Assembly: GCF_040939455.1 (NCBI RefSeq)
Contig: NC_134109.1
Span: 67,868,501 to 67,932,500 of the forward strand
DNA: 64,000 nucleotides
Origin: Microcebus murinus
Lineage: Eukaryota; Chordata; Mammalia; Primates; Cheirogaleidae
Direction of reading: 5' to 3'
Position 1 is the stretch's first letter. Each line of letters begins with the position of its first letter. The notes below the pieces were generated by a model. The model saw nothing but the letters and a program-made list of their open reading frames with translations, made no database searches and was not told the origin of the DNA. Made by a program: the position numbers and the translations under genes. Of the stretch, positions 36,743 through 48,125 are shown in pieces.

Positions 36743-37766
36743 CAGTGATGGATTTGAATCATAATCCCCAAAGACACCATGGTATATAATCACAATCCCC
36801 AGTGTTGAAATCCCAAAAGATTAAAATCTCTAGTCTAAAAATTCCTAACATCTAAAATCATAATCACAGGATAATTGCATGACATTAGTCCATCTCTTAT
36901 GGACTATCTTTGTGCACTTGCCCAGAATCTCTCCCTGTAATACACTTTTTCATATGTTGAATTCTTTTAGGTTTTTTTTCTTTTTCTTATGTCTATTTGT
37001 TTCCTACTGTTTTAAATTGTTAGCATTATTTTTTACAGTTTGCTATGCTTCGTATTTCATCTTTGCATCATTTCCAATACTGGAAGTATAAATTGTGTGT
37101 AAACTTTTAGAGAATTCTAATTCATGTACTTTTTGCAAATTGGACTCCATGAAACTGCATTATTACAATGTTGACTTTGTATGTAAGCATTGTGTCTATT
37201 CATAAAAAATGTTGAAACTCTGTCAACAAATGATGAGATCTCTATTCAGTACATCTGTATTTGTGAAAGATAACATTTCTTAAGATCTCAGCACTTTGGG
37301 TGACTGCATATGCTGGGGTGACCCCTTGTGGTTTTTGATCTATCTCATCAAGAGGCTTAGGATGTCTGTCATGGTATTTCAGATGATTGTAGTTAAAAAG
37401 CTGAGTCGCACTTACCAACCATAGTGATATGTGTTTGTACATTTCCCTTTTGACCTATTTCTTTATGAATGTGGTTTGTTTGCTCATAACTGTTATACCC
37501 ATGCAAATGTTGTTAGTATACCTGAATGTTTATGATTGCAAAAATATGTGTGTTATTATTGCCTATTTTATTGTGTAAAGCGGTCTACGCAGTATTCTGT
37601 CATGTTTTTATGTTTCTCAAATAATCTCCTTTAAAAATGTAAATAAATATCTTTAAATTTTTTTAAATTATTTTTTTGAGATTTATATTTTCAAGATTTT
37701 GATCTTTTGGGATGTCAACATTCATCATATTATGTCTGTTGGGATTATGACTGACTCCCAGCAGTG
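36743..37766. mobile_element. Unnamed 1.0-kb element with imperfect inverted ends
   Basis: The left end begins CAGTGATGG. The right end, read in reverse, begins CACTGCTGG. They align without gaps for about 26 bases and share TCATAATCCC. Further in, both arms share the motif ATCCCAAAAGAT followed by AAAATCT, so the inverted arms extend about 100 bases with one offset. The interior is AT-rich and has no transposase ORF. The CA-TG-type ends resemble hAT elements, but I cannot match flanking 8-bp duplications. It is either an old nonautonomous DNA transposon or a chance-decayed inverted repeat. Confidence 0.55.
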
Positions 37767-38094
37767 ACTAGTCTTTCCTAAAATATTGGCATTATGTGTG
37801 GTAAATGAGAGAGGTAAAGACTGCATACACTTTTGGTGCCTTAGTCTTACTTCGTCAGGTTACTGGACCTAGTCGTTTCCACCTGCATGGCAGAATCAGT
37901 GCTCTGGACAAAGCTGGTTTTTATGCTGGTGGCTCAGGCTGTGTGTGTATTTATTACTGTGCTCACCATTAATTGCTTAGAGATATCTATGCTCCTTGCT
38001 GTGCACTGCCCCCACCTCTACCCAGTGTCTGAGGGGTAGAGTCTAGTGAATGCAACCTGGACTTTGATTTTTATACCTCTTTTTTCTTTTCCTC

Positions 38095-38205
38095 AATTAT
38101 TTTAATGCCTACCTTGTGTTAGGTGCTATTAGAGATACACAGAAGTGAAAGAAACGTGAACTCTGCCCTTGAAGAGCTAACAGCTCTAGTTGACCAGATC
38201 TCCTC
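38095..38205 (-). repeat. L2 LINE fragment, reverse
   Basis: It contains 'taccttgtgttaggtgctat', 'actctgcccttgaagagcta' and 'acagctctagttgaccag', matching the reverse L2 3' end. Confidence 0.6.
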
Positions 38206-38224
38206 AAGTGGGACTCTCAGCTGA

Positions 38225-38470
38225 AGGTAACACAACACTCAAGTGAAATTGCTTAAACAATAAGTGATTTTATTAAGAGCCAAGAGGTACATTAGTCTTA
38301 GGTGCTGTTTCTCTGTGACTCCCAGTCCAATCAGGTTCGCCTCTAAAACTACTTTGAGGGGGTCCACCACAATCCTACTTAGTATTGCCTTCCTTTCCCC
38401 TTTCTCTATAATTCTCATATGGACCATTGATCTGGTGAACCGTTTGGCAGATTGTCCAGAGCAAGTTGAT
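38225..38470 (-). repeat. Possible copy of the same unclassified repeat as at 20230-20700
   Basis: The block 'attgcttaaacaataagtga' followed by 'ttttattaagagcc' resembles the reverse complement of the AATAAA-ending part of the repeat at 20230-20700. The evidence is weak. Confidence 0.3.
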
Positions 38471-38689
38471 TAAGTGCCCTATTCCCCTTGAATTCGATTG
38501 AGCTGGACCCACAGTGGAAGAAGCAAAGTTGTTACTTTGCTGAGTGTTGAGAATGGTAGATGGTGAGATGTGGGGATTAGTGGGTGTAGCCTGAGAAAAT
38601 TCTACTCGACCATGTTTTAGTTGTTAGTTTTTGCAGATTCAGTGGCACCCTTCATTTGGCCTATCACTGTATTTCAAGTTAGAATTTGC

Positions 38690-38945
38690 AGATCAGCTGC
38701 TTTCTTCTTTAGCTCCTTATCAACCTCCCTCTTCAATTTGCACTATTATTCCCATCTGTTCTTGTTACTGTCGACTTGTCTGTCTGCCTTCTGAGATGGT
38801 ATGGTACACTCCTTAGAGGTCACTGGGCCCCAACTGTCTTTGTATCCTTTTTCCTAGTCTCTTACTCCAAAGTATAACACAGTGCTTAATATATTATGTA
38901 TGATTCAATAAATGTTTGATGAATTAATTGATTGAATTTCTTACT
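38690..38945 (+). repeat. L2 LINE 3' end
   Basis: The segment 'cttgtctgtctgccttctga' is followed by 'caactgtctttgtatccttt', 'cacagtgcttaatatattat' and 'caataaatgtttgatgaatt'. This is a typical L2 3' end. Confidence 0.7.
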
Positions 38946-38949
38946 GGGA

Positions 38950-40430
38950 GAATTTCTCAAGCTAATTTCATACTTGGTGAATAGTTCTTTCCCTGGGGAA
39001 CATCACTTCCTGCTGCCATTGTGTTACTGTCAATTCATGTGATGCTTCATCTTGTTGTTTAATGTTGTGACACTGGTGTGGCCTCAGCCAATAACAGGAG
39101 TCACCCAGCACGAGGTTTAAGAAGGGAAAGTTGTGACATGCATTGTAAATGGTTGCTGTGTGAGTGTCTTGACCTGGTCTAAAAGGTATTCTGGTGGTGA
39201 TGCCAAACTGTATTCCTATGCTTTTCTTGGCAGAAGAATCATCTCATGTTATTAAATGGACTGTATTGCTAAATCTAATAAAAGAACAACATATTAATCT
39301 TTTCCTGCCTGGTAGCTAGGTTTGTACTGTTCAGTCCTACTTGACTACCGATGGTTCCGGAGAATTCTCTGAAAAGGGACACATGCACATCCGTAATTAG
39401 GCTTGTTTCCCTAATAAAATTACAGCCGAAATCCATCCCTTGGGGACTTACGTTTCTTCCTAAAAGCATATTTTAATAATGATGATGGAACAGCGTGGTA
39501 ACTTAACAGGATTTGAGACACGAAAGGCTAGGAGAGAAGGTATTTCACAGGAAGAGTGCTCCATTCTCCGTGGTAATTAGAGGTTTCATCAGCATGTCTA
39601 TTTTTTTGTGCATCAGTGGGGCTACTGTCCCCATCTTCCTTATTTTTAGTCTTAACAACTGGTCTTCCCTTGCCTTTCAGCTAAAAGGTCACTTTGAAAG
39701 AAGCTGGCTAGAGCTTTTCTCTGATCTTGCTCTTCTTGCTTCTTTTGTCAGTTTAAGAATCTTTTGCCAGAAGTCAGTGAAGCAGATCATATTCATATCT
39801 TTGCTTCTTTAACCTTTATATTTAAGCATCTGTGATATGAACATTTCATTGCTGACTTGTTGCTTTACTTTGACCAGCTTTGTGAAGTCAGAGAAATTAC
39901 TCTTTCTTTAACAGGACTGAGACAAGAATTCAATGGTATGGAATTCCCTGCCATAAATTAACTTCAAAAAATTATTAAAGTTGGAAATAGGGAGCTTATT
40001 GTCTTCTCTCTGAAGGGTCTGTGATGATTATTAGTGAAGGAGTTAAATATTGCATCCCGATTCACTTACAGTGTCCTAAAAGTATTGGTGCAACCTCATC
40101 TGCTTACAGAGAATAATTTTAGAGAATGACCTCGTGAAGTTTCAGTTTGTTGAGTTACAAGAAAAGCACCTAGTTTGTAAAATGCATAGATTGGTGCTCT
40201 CTCTAACCTTGATGGGTGGTGTGAGTACATCTTTCACCGTGGCTTAAATGATGTTACGAGTGGTAGCCTGAGAAACTAGCCTAGTGACTCTACATGCTAC
40301 ATTTTATACAAAAGACCTAGAGAAGGCACATGTTTGAACAGGGAATAATGATGGGTGAGTTCAAGAATTTGCTTTATTGTAGAAGATAATGCTTCCCTCT
40401 GGCTTCATTATATTCACTATGGTGGAAAAA
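38950..40430. other. No recognised feature
   Basis: The 99-codon plus-strand ORF at 39513-39812 crosses a 'ttgcctttcag' splice-acceptor-like string, but I see no partner exon or homology. I do not call a gene. Confidence 0.45.
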
Positions 40431-40439
40431 TAATAAATT

Positions 40440-40770
40440 ATCACACCAAAGCCCTGCTTACCTCACATCCTATAAACTGATACAATATCTCATATGCAAC
40501 AAAAAATTACAAGGCATGCCAAAAGGCAAGAAAGAACACAGTCTGAAGAGACAAAGTAATAATCAAAACCCAGATTCTGATATGAAACAGATGTTGGAAT
40601 TATCAGACAAGGAATTCAAAAGAACTATGATACCTTAAGGGCTCTAGTAGAAAAAGTAGACAACATGCAAGTACAGATGGGTAATATAGGCAGAGAGAAT
40701 GAAACTCTAAGAATCAAAAGAAAATGTTAGAAATAAAAACCACAATAAGAGACATGAAGAATTGGGGGGA
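40440..40770 (+). repeat. Ancient L1 5' UTR/ORF1 fragment
   Basis: It contains 'aacacagtctgaagagacaa', 'cagatgttggaattatcaga', 'caaggaattcaaaagaacta', 'gtagacaacatgcaagtaca' and 'gaaatgttagaaataaaaac'-like blocks in the order of old primate L1 5' ends. Stops occur throughout. Confidence 0.8.
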
Positions 40771-41819
40771 GGGGGGACTGAAAGTTCCAATCATGCCTTG
40801 TCTTGTTGGTGACCAGCCCCTATTCTGAGGCTATCTAGGGGCCCCAAAGAGTCATCTTATAGAATAAACTCTGGTATGGTTGAAAGGGGTTTGTCAAGAA
40901 TAATAAAAGGCACATCTATCACTCAGGAATTCTACCGATTTTAGAAGATCTATGCCAGAAACTATAGCCAGAATGCCCTATATATACACAAATCCTTATT
41001 AGTTTTATGTATTAGATGGTGAATTATTTTAAGGCAGGGACCTGGAGTCTTCTTGCATTTAAACTGATCATTTAGTAAGTCCTTATCATCAAAGACAGAG
41101 ACATTCAAATATTTGTTCCAAGAGAAAAGAAAAGCCTCTGTCTTCACATTCTTTTCTGATAGTTAATCAGAAATCACAGACCATAAACCGCAAGAGCCTA
41201 ACTCAATCCCCTCATGTTTAAAAAAAAATTGTTTTTAAAGTGTGTTCTACAGAACTTTAAAGAAAATTCTCAGGCCTTTCTGGTGATGTCCCTAGGGATT
41301 GATAAGCAGAAAAACATTTATAATTTGTACCCCAGACAAACTATTAGCATCTTTGTCCTAACACCCAAATCACTGTTATCTTCATAAAACCATTTACATA
41401 ACAGTATTCTTTCTGCTAGGAGTGGGACTGTGTGCAGTTTGTTGTGGCTAGAGGTATCAGAGGTTTCAAATTCCTCTGGTGACCTTGTTTTTGTCTCCCT
41501 TCTTGGCTTTGGGCTTTCCTATGTACTGCTCCTAGGAGAATGTCTGTGTCTTGCAACTCTTTGAGCTACAATCCTCTGTTATTAAACTGAAGTCTTACTG
41601 GGGTGTGGTAGGATGTGAGGGAGGGAGACATTCTACAGTCTTCAAATGTCACCTGTGAGTGCCCCCCCCCACAGATCATATTTAGTCCCTTTGGATTCCC
41701 GTAGCATTTTATTCACATCCACTAGTACTACGTATTACTTATCCTATTACAGTTTCTTTCCTAGCCTACCTGTTAGTTCATTCAGAGAAACATTCATGTT
41801 TTAGTTTTTCTTTTTTATA

Positions 41820-41827
41820 TCCTAGAT
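41820..41827. repeat. Left 8-bp target duplication of a hAT element
   Basis: TCCTAGAT matches TAGTAGAT at 42020-42027 at 6 of 8 positions. Confidence 0.55.
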
Positions 41828-42019
41828 CAGGTGTCCTCAAAGTTTTTAAACAGCAGGCCAGTTCACCACCCCTCAGACCATTGGAGAGTGCGCACTGTGG
41901 GCCTGGGACAAGTCGGCTGCTAAGCAGGACGGGCAGCGGTGGCAAAAACACCCGGAGGGCTGTATAAATGTGCTAGGCGGCCCGCATGTGGCCTGCAGGC
42001 CATAGTTTGAGGATGCCTG
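41828..42019. mobile_element. Short GC-rich hAT nonautonomous transposon
   Basis: The ends CAGGTGTCCTCAAAG and, in reverse, CAGGCATCCTCAAAC form clear 15-bp inverted repeats. The 192-bp interior is GC- and CpG-rich ('gggcctgggacaagtcggct', 'ctaggcggcccgcatgtggc'), unlike its AT-rich surroundings. An 8-bp flanking duplication with two mismatches fits hAT insertion. It has no transposase. The high GC content and retained CpGs suggest a younger, perhaps lineage-restricted family. Confidence 0.82.
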
Positions 42020-42314
42020 TAGTAGATAATAGCATGGATACTCAATAAATGTTGGTTTGAGTGAAAAATTTCTTTTCCATCAACAATCTGAAAGTTTTAT
42101 TCCACTCGTCTTGCTTGCATGGTTTCTGATGAGCAGTCTGCTGTAATTGTTGTCCTTGTTCTTCTATAAGTAAGGTTTTTTTTTTTCCCTTCTGGCTTCC
42201 TTTAAGATTTCTGTTTGTGTTTGGTTTTCTGCAGTTTGAATAAGATATGACTAATGGTATTTTTTTTCTTTTTTCTTTTTTTTAGTATTGTAGTGTAATG
42301 GGAAATACATATTT

Positions 42315-42355
42315 GGTCCCTGATTTACCATATAGATGGTCCCTGATTTACCATA
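42315..42355 (+). repeat. Exact 18-bp duplication at the transposon's left end
   Basis: GGTCCCTGATTTACCATA occurs at 42315-42332 and again at 42338-42355, a 23-bp offset. It duplicates part of the left inverted terminal repeat. Confidence 0.9.
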
Positions 42356-42564
42356 GATTGACTTATGATTTTTGGATTTTCTGTTGAGACATAACCCCTT
42401 GTTGAGGAGCACCTGGACTTATGATGGTTCAACTTACAATTTTTTGACTTTACAATGAGTTTGACTTTATGATGGGTATATTAAATGCATTTTTGACTTA
42501 TTGCATTTTCAACTTATGATGAGTTTATGGGGACATAACCTCATTGTAAGTTGAGGAGCATCTG
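42333..42564. mobile_element. Small TA-flanked DNA transposon remnant (pogo/Tigger-type)
   Basis: The left end 'tagatggtccctgatttac' and the right end 'gtaagttgaggagcatctg' are inverted copies of each other. Interior blocks 'ggttcaacttacaatttttt' and 'ttgcattttcaacttatgat' also mirror one another. TA lies at both edges. This fits a heavily deleted nonautonomous Tc1/mariner element of 232 bp. The outer left edge is doubtful because the terminal block is duplicated. Confidence 0.7.
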
Positions 42565-43259
42565 TATATTAATTATAAAATAACCAAATTATCTTTCATA
42601 TAATATGTAATTTAAAAGGATGAATGTTTCCTGGTATGAGAGGAGCATATGTAACAGGTTGAAAGCAGTCTTCATTTTCTCCCATAGGTGGTAATGTTTT
42701 TGTTAATTTCTTGGAAATGGCCGGAGTTGAGCTTTCTATCCCTGGAATATTGAATACTGAATATCAGTATTTTAAGGAGCATTCCTTGAAGTTTTTGTGA
42801 TAGCAAAACAATACTATTCCAAAATAGTTTCCTTTTAAAACAACAGAAAACGGCAACTCTTCAAGGTCAAGGCCTAGATGTTAGCAATATTTATATCTTC
42901 AGTGTCTCTCCCAAGCCTGCATTAGGCATTCAATAATGTCAGATTGATTTGTACAAAGTCATGAGTTCTAACAGTTGGGCCAAAGTAGCTGAGCTTGATT
43001 TATTTACAGAATCCTATATAAGAGGTCATGGTCTTTCTTAAGTAGTAGTCATTCTTTAGCAACATATAATTTAGTTGAAAGAGATTTTGTGGTTACCTTA
43101 AATTGACTTGAACTGAAATTCCTACATTTATTAGTGAGGAATTTTTCTTTTATTTCCAATATTTCTGAAAATTTTAGTTCAATCACTAAATAAAAATACT
43201 GAAGTTCTCACTTGTCATCTGCAACTCATGCATAAGAGGATATTAGTTTGACATTATTG

Positions 43260-43935
43260 AAAAAATTTTCCCTTTGCTTTTATTTTAATAACCCCTTCTC
43301 ACTTCCTGGACAACCATATACAATGGTGATCAACATCATTAATAACCTAAGAAATGCAAATTTAATAACATGCCATTTTTCACTTAGCAGATTGGCAAAG
43401 GCTATTAAGATTGATAATACTAAGTATCAGACAGGAAAAATGCGATCTCATACACTAAGGGTAAAGGGTTAATTAAAATTAGTATAGCATTTTGAAAGGA
43501 TATTAGACATATCAACATTTTAAATATGTGCCAATTTCTACAAAAATATTTGGATACACAATGGTTATATTTTTTACTATTGAAAAATTGGAAAGAGTAT
43601 GAATATCCATTAATAGAAAAATGGTCAAAATATGGCATTTGTATCCAGAAAAACATATTACAGTTTTAAAAAATAGGATACATTATCTTTTTATGTGCAT
43701 ACACACTATTTTTTATTTATTTAATATATAATTTTTCAGGTAAAAATACTTTATCTTATTGAAAATAATTATTTTTGTATATGAATTAGATAGTCACAGA
43801 AAGAAGTCTAAGAGATTGTATGGCATGCCATTAACAATAGTTATCTCTGAAGGATGGGTTTATTGTATCCTTTTATTTTTTATTTTGTGCATTTTTGTAT
43901 TGCTTATATAATCAAAAGAATTATAAATATTTTAA
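43260..43935 (+). repeat. Ancient L1/HAL1 fragment (ORF2 end and 3' UTR)
   Basis: It contains 'ataacctaagaaatgcaaat', 'ttagcagattggcaaaggct', 'cacaatggttatatttttta' and 'gaatatccattaatagaaaa', then 'gaagtctaagagattgtatg' and 'atgggtttattgtatccttt'. These blocks follow the plus-strand order of an old L1 or HAL1 3' half. It is heavily decayed. Confidence 0.7.
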
Positions 43936-43944
43936 AACATTTAT

Positions 43945-44195
43945 GTAGTGCTTCCTAGGCATGGGTCACTGAGCTCTGGATTGGGAACACAAAGATGCGT
44001 AATAATAGGATACTGTCCACAAGGGGTTTATGGTTTAGTCAATGAACACAGGAAAACAAATACATATGGTAATATCTTATGAGTACTCTGATGGAAGTTA
44101 CAAAATATTCAGTTAGATTAAGGGTTAGTTTGAGTAGGAGTTGGGATGAATGAGAATAAGAAAGCAGCCATAGAAGGGGTTTGAACTGAATCTTG
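43945..44195 (-). repeat. L2 LINE 3' end, reverse
   Basis: It contains 'tgtagtgcttcctaggcatg', 'ctgtccacaaggggtttatg', 'agtttgagtaggagttggga' and 'gaactgaatcttggtaga', in reverse L2 order. Confidence 0.65.
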
Positions 44196-44204
44196 GTAGA
44201 TGTG

Positions 44205-44247
44205 ATATTTGATTTGATATTTGATTTGGTATTTGATTTGGTATTTC
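44205..44247. repeat. Short tandem repeat of a 11-12-mer
   Basis: About three and a half copies of a unit resembling TATTTGATTTGG sit directly upstream of direct-repeat copy A. Confidence 0.85.
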
Positions 44248-44264
44248 ATATTCTCCCGAGAATA

Positions 44265-44346
44265 TGAAAATAGATAAGGGAGAATATGTGCTATCATTGA
44301 TCTCTGCTAAGTGTATTATTGCTACCAAGAGATCAAGGAAAAAAGT
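44265..44346 (+). repeat. Direct repeat copy A (82 bp, 96% identical)
   Basis: It is identical to 45185-45266 at 79 of 82 positions, without gaps. The unit contains 'gagaatatgtgctatcattg' and 'gtgtattattgctaccaaga'. It is the best-preserved duplication in the window outside the L1. Confidence 0.95.
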
Positions 44347-44514
44347 TGAGTAGGCAGCAGGGGGCACATGAGAAAGTTAAGGCCTGGATGATGGTGTCAA
44401 GTTTGACTTTAGGAAGTACAAGCAGGTTGTCTTGGCTTCAGTACAGGAGCACCTGTATGCGTCAGTGCCGTAGTGGAGGGATGGTGAGGACCGTGCACAC
44501 TGAGAACAGTGGGC

Positions 44515-44650
44515 AGGATTCTGGCCTGTTTGCGGGAAATGGCTTTAACACATAGATGCTTTGTGAATCTAGGTAATGTCACTTCCCCTTTGTGGACCTC
44601 AGTTTCTTAATCTGTAAAATGAGAGGTTGGATGAGATTGGAGGCCTTCTG
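44515..44650 (-). repeat. MIR fragment
   Basis: 'gacctcagtttcttaatctg' and 'taaaatgagaggttggatga' are the reverse MIR middle block. Confidence 0.65.
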
Positions 44651-45184
44651 CACTTTTGCGTTTCCCTTTCTTTCTCTGGCTGTCAGTTCTCAGGGTGCAT
44701 TCCCATTCACCCTTGTGCCTTTGTGTGCTCTGGACTATGTCTCTGTCACCAAAATTTCCTTCTCCTTCTCTTCCCTTCCTTTTTTTGAAAAGAGAAAAAT
44801 AAGGAGGCCTATGCGATGCCAAAAATGAGATGCGATTAAACTGAAATGCACAAGAAGTGATTTGGGGATTATTGTTTTGCGTGAACTACTAGGGATATAG
44901 CAGAGGGAAGTGAGGCTGAGAGATTCAGGTATAGGAAGCCGACTTCGGTCGGTTATTGCAAGGTTAGGAAGGATTGGTATGAGGAAGGAAGGCAGGGAGA
45001 AAAAGGGACAGGAGCAGGCATTTGATCCACACTTAAAGTCAAGAGATAATAAAGTAACAATGAAAAGTGGGAACAATTTTTCTATTTTAAAAAGCTAACC
45101 AACTTCAGAGAATAATTTCCACTTTCCTGGTGCTGTGCTATTTTAACCTCATGCTAGGGATAGTCCTAATATTATTACTGTGCC

Positions 45185-45266
45185 TGAAAATAAATAAGGG
45201 AGAATATGTGCTATCATTGATCTCTGCTAGGTGTATTATTGCTACCAAGAGATTAAGGAAAAAAGT
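45185..45266 (+). repeat. Direct repeat copy B (82 bp)
   Basis: It is the second copy of 44265-44346, exactly 920 bp downstream. The three differences are G/A, A/G and C/T transitions. Flanks do not match. Confidence 0.95.
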
Positions 45267-45269
45267 AAA

Positions 45270-46015
45270 TGATTAACCAAATTCCTAAGGACTAAAACCT
45301 TGAACAGCAAAATATTATGATGCGTACTCAACAAAAAGAAGTCTTCTAAATAGCCAAGAAGCATTAGAAAAAAATATTAACCTATGAGCTTTTAGTAAAT
45401 GTTTGACTTATCATAAATAAATTTTAAGTATGGAAGGTAGGTTAAGTTTGGAGCAGTAAAATTTATTTAAGTTTATTACTTTTACTCTTAAATTACAAAA
45501 CTACAGGAAAACTAAGCCATTTATTTTATTATTTCAACTATTTGTGTGGAGAGGAGGAGAATGGGTTCGAAACATGGAAGCTTTTCTCTAATTTATATAG
45601 TAAATCTATACAGAAAGATCAATATAATGATTTTTACCTCGTTGATGTACTTTTCTTTACATTTGAGTTCTGAAAGCAATGTTCAGATTTATAGCATACT
45701 TGGTTTAAAACAGTTTCTAAAATCTGGTGTATGAAGTTTGTGAAGGGAAAGCAATAAAGTTTATTGGGATCTCAGTACACTTTTTAGAGTGGAAGTTAGA
45801 ATCAGGCTAGTCCTCTAAAAGGGGAGAGTATGGAGTGATAAACATCCAAGGGAGTTTAGTTACTATATTTCTAAGGTAGTTTTGTCTATGTGATTAGCCT
45901 ATGAATGAATCCCAAAGATAAAAGTTTTTTGATCTGGGATGACCTCTTGGAGAAAGTGCTTTCTGACCCAAGTGGGAAGTTAACCAGGTGAACAAAGAAG
46001 ATTTGGGCAATATAC
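45270..46015. other. No recognised feature
   Basis: AT-rich, with no gene or named repeat. Confidence 0.4.
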
Positions 46016-46019
46016 AAGG

Positions 46020-46290
46020 CTGAGGAGATAGCTTTGTGAAGGGATTGAAAGAGATTTAGTAGAAAGGAGGTTCAGAGTGGTTTGAGCTTAGAGCTTGAGG
46101 GAGGAGGAAGTAGTGGCTAGAGAAGTTAGAGAAGTGGTGGCTCTAGAACCTGGAGAGCCTTATCAAACCCACTCTCTGATGGCAGTGGTGAGTCATTGAG
46201 GGGATGACAGACATTCTAGAAGAATCGTAGTAGGTGCCATGTAGGGAATGTGTTGGAGGGAGACAAGGAGATCCTCACTGTTAAAGGTCA
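46020..46290 (-). repeat. Probable L2 LINE fragment, reverse
   Basis: A purine-rich stretch with 'ctagaacctggagagcctta' and 'gtgagtcattgaggggatga' resembles the reverse L2 ORF region. It is diverged. Confidence 0.4.
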
Positions 46291-46299
46291 GAGAGGTAA

Positions 46300-46945
46300 G
46301 AAAGCAATCACAGAATCCCATTATTAGTCTGTTTCCTCCAAACCACTCTTGGCACCAAGTACTGCATCAGGTCAGAAAAGAGATGCAAAGTTAGTATTTC
46401 AGATACTAACTGAGGTAATTTAACACGGGGAATCAGGGATGTGTAGGGTATTGGATGGAAGAGTAAATACTGGGAGCAGAGGCAATATAGACTAGGAACT
46501 TAGGAAGCAGCTGCCATCCCTGGGGCTGGGACAGATAAGAGGAAATGGGTGATGTTAACTAACCTAGACACTCAGAGTAGGAGCTGTCATAGAGCTGATG
46601 TGCTGCCTGCTAAGGAGGTACTTGGACCTCTGGGGGGGATTGCCTTGTGGCTGGTGCTCACATCATCAAAGGAAAGTCCATGGCTGGTACACAGAGTGCT
46701 AACAGTGTGGGGAGCTGGAGCTGTCTGCTGCTGTAGAGGCTGACAGGAGGCAGAAGAGAGTTTCTTCTCTTAACCTCTGCTTTCTAGTCTCCTGCCAGTG
46801 GCTGTCACAGACAGAGTGTAACAAAAAGCCAGTTGCAAAGGGATCTGGGAGATGTGGTTTGCAGATTTCTAACTCCAGCATTATAAAGCAGAATGCAAAG
46901 GGTGGCTTGGGCTGAGAGACAGCTGGTACACTGTGGGAGGTGGGT
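46300..46945. other. No recognised feature
   Basis: No gene or named repeat is seen between the two probable L2 fragments. Confidence 0.4.
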
Positions 46946-46949
46946 TGAA

Positions 46950-47170
46950 GGGAGGTAAAACTAGGTACTGGTTCTTCAGTTCAGAGGATGTTGGTAGTAA
47001 TCTAGGCAGGAGATGATGTCACTGTGATTTAGAGCAATGGCAAAAGAGAGAGAGAAGTAAGTAGATGTGGAAAGATTTAGAAAGGAGAATTGAACAGAAT
47101 TTGGCAATTTATTTTGAGGGATGGGAGGAGTTGTGTTCTGACTTGGATACATAGATAGGAACGTAGGACT
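46950..47170 (-). repeat. Probable L2 LINE fragment, reverse
   Basis: 'agtaatctaggcaggagatg' followed by 'gatgtcactgtgatttagag' matches a diagnostic reverse L2 block. Confidence 0.55.
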
Positions 47171-47375
47171 GGAAACTTTTTTTTTTCCTAAAGTTGACTG
47201 TTCAGTGTTGTTTGTGCTTCTCTTATCCTACTCATCAGAAATTTTTTCAGTTATTTATGGTTGGTTCTCCTCCAGTATAATGTAGGCTTGGGATGCTGTG
47301 CTATATATACCTCAGCAGCTGACATAGATGTTTTGCACATACATATATACCTGGTATGTGTTGCATTAGATTAAT

Positions 47376-47580
47376 CAGAGGGCAGCAAACTCTAGCTTGT
47401 AGGTCAGCCACTTGTTTTTATGAATAAAGTTCTATTGGCACACAGTCATGTCCATGCATTTGTCTTGTCTATGACTTTTTTAACACTATAGTAGCAGAGT
47501 TGAACAGTTGCACCAGAGACTATATGGTATATGAAGCTTAAAATATTTACTATGTAGCCCTTTATGTTAGCTGACCCCTG
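47376..47580 (-). mobile_element. MER3-like hAT-Charlie nonautonomous element
   Basis: The left end CAGAGGGCAGCAAACTC and the right end 'gttagctgacccctg' are inverted copies. The interior 'ttatgaataaagttctattg', 'gcacacagtcatgtccatgc' and 'cttaaaatatttactatgta' follows the reverse consensus of this roughly 200-bp element. The subfamily name is from memory. Confidence 0.75.
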
Positions 47581-47904
47581 AATTATGGTCCTGCATTAGG
47601 TGTTTTATATAAGCTGGTAAGATTGTGTCTTTGATTTCTTTTTCTTTCTTTCCCTGTTATTTTTTAAAAATCGGTTTAATATGTTTAGGGAATATGTGGA
47701 ATGCAGACTGTGCCTTCACAGGGTTGGTCATGGTCTTGTTTTTGGTATGGCTGCAGCAGAGCCAGGGAAAGGCGAAGCTAGTAGGTGGTTGGTTACAGCA
47801 GTCTCTCTCTTTCAGCATGACTATGGGCTAAGTAGTGCCCTTAAAAGAAAGGCCAGGGACAGGAAGGTGGAACAGGAGGGGGAACAGGATGGATCCATGC
47901 ATTC

Positions 47905-48125
47905 ATGACAGCCTTTTTCAGCTCTGGGATGTACCAGCTACTGTGCTAGGTTCTGGGACTTCTTCAGTAGCTCAGAATCTGGTTGGAAATGTAAACTTAT
48001 CAGCAGAAAATGACAGTTCCCTACAATGAGCTTGGTACAGTGATAGAGCTATGGGCATGGGTTGGAAAAGAGTGGCAATTAGCCCAGCCTGTAGAGAAAC
48101 AGCAGGAGGAAGAATGATCATCTTG
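47905..48125 (-). repeat. L2 LINE fragment, reverse
   Basis: It contains 'accagctactgtgctaggtt', 'agctcagaatctggttggaa' and 'gcttggtacagtgatagagc', in reverse L2 order. Confidence 0.55.

Noticed and set aside
39513..39812. 99-codon ORF next to a splice-acceptor-like 'ttgcctttcag'
   Set aside because: A single acceptor-like string is common by chance. There is no homology and no second exon.
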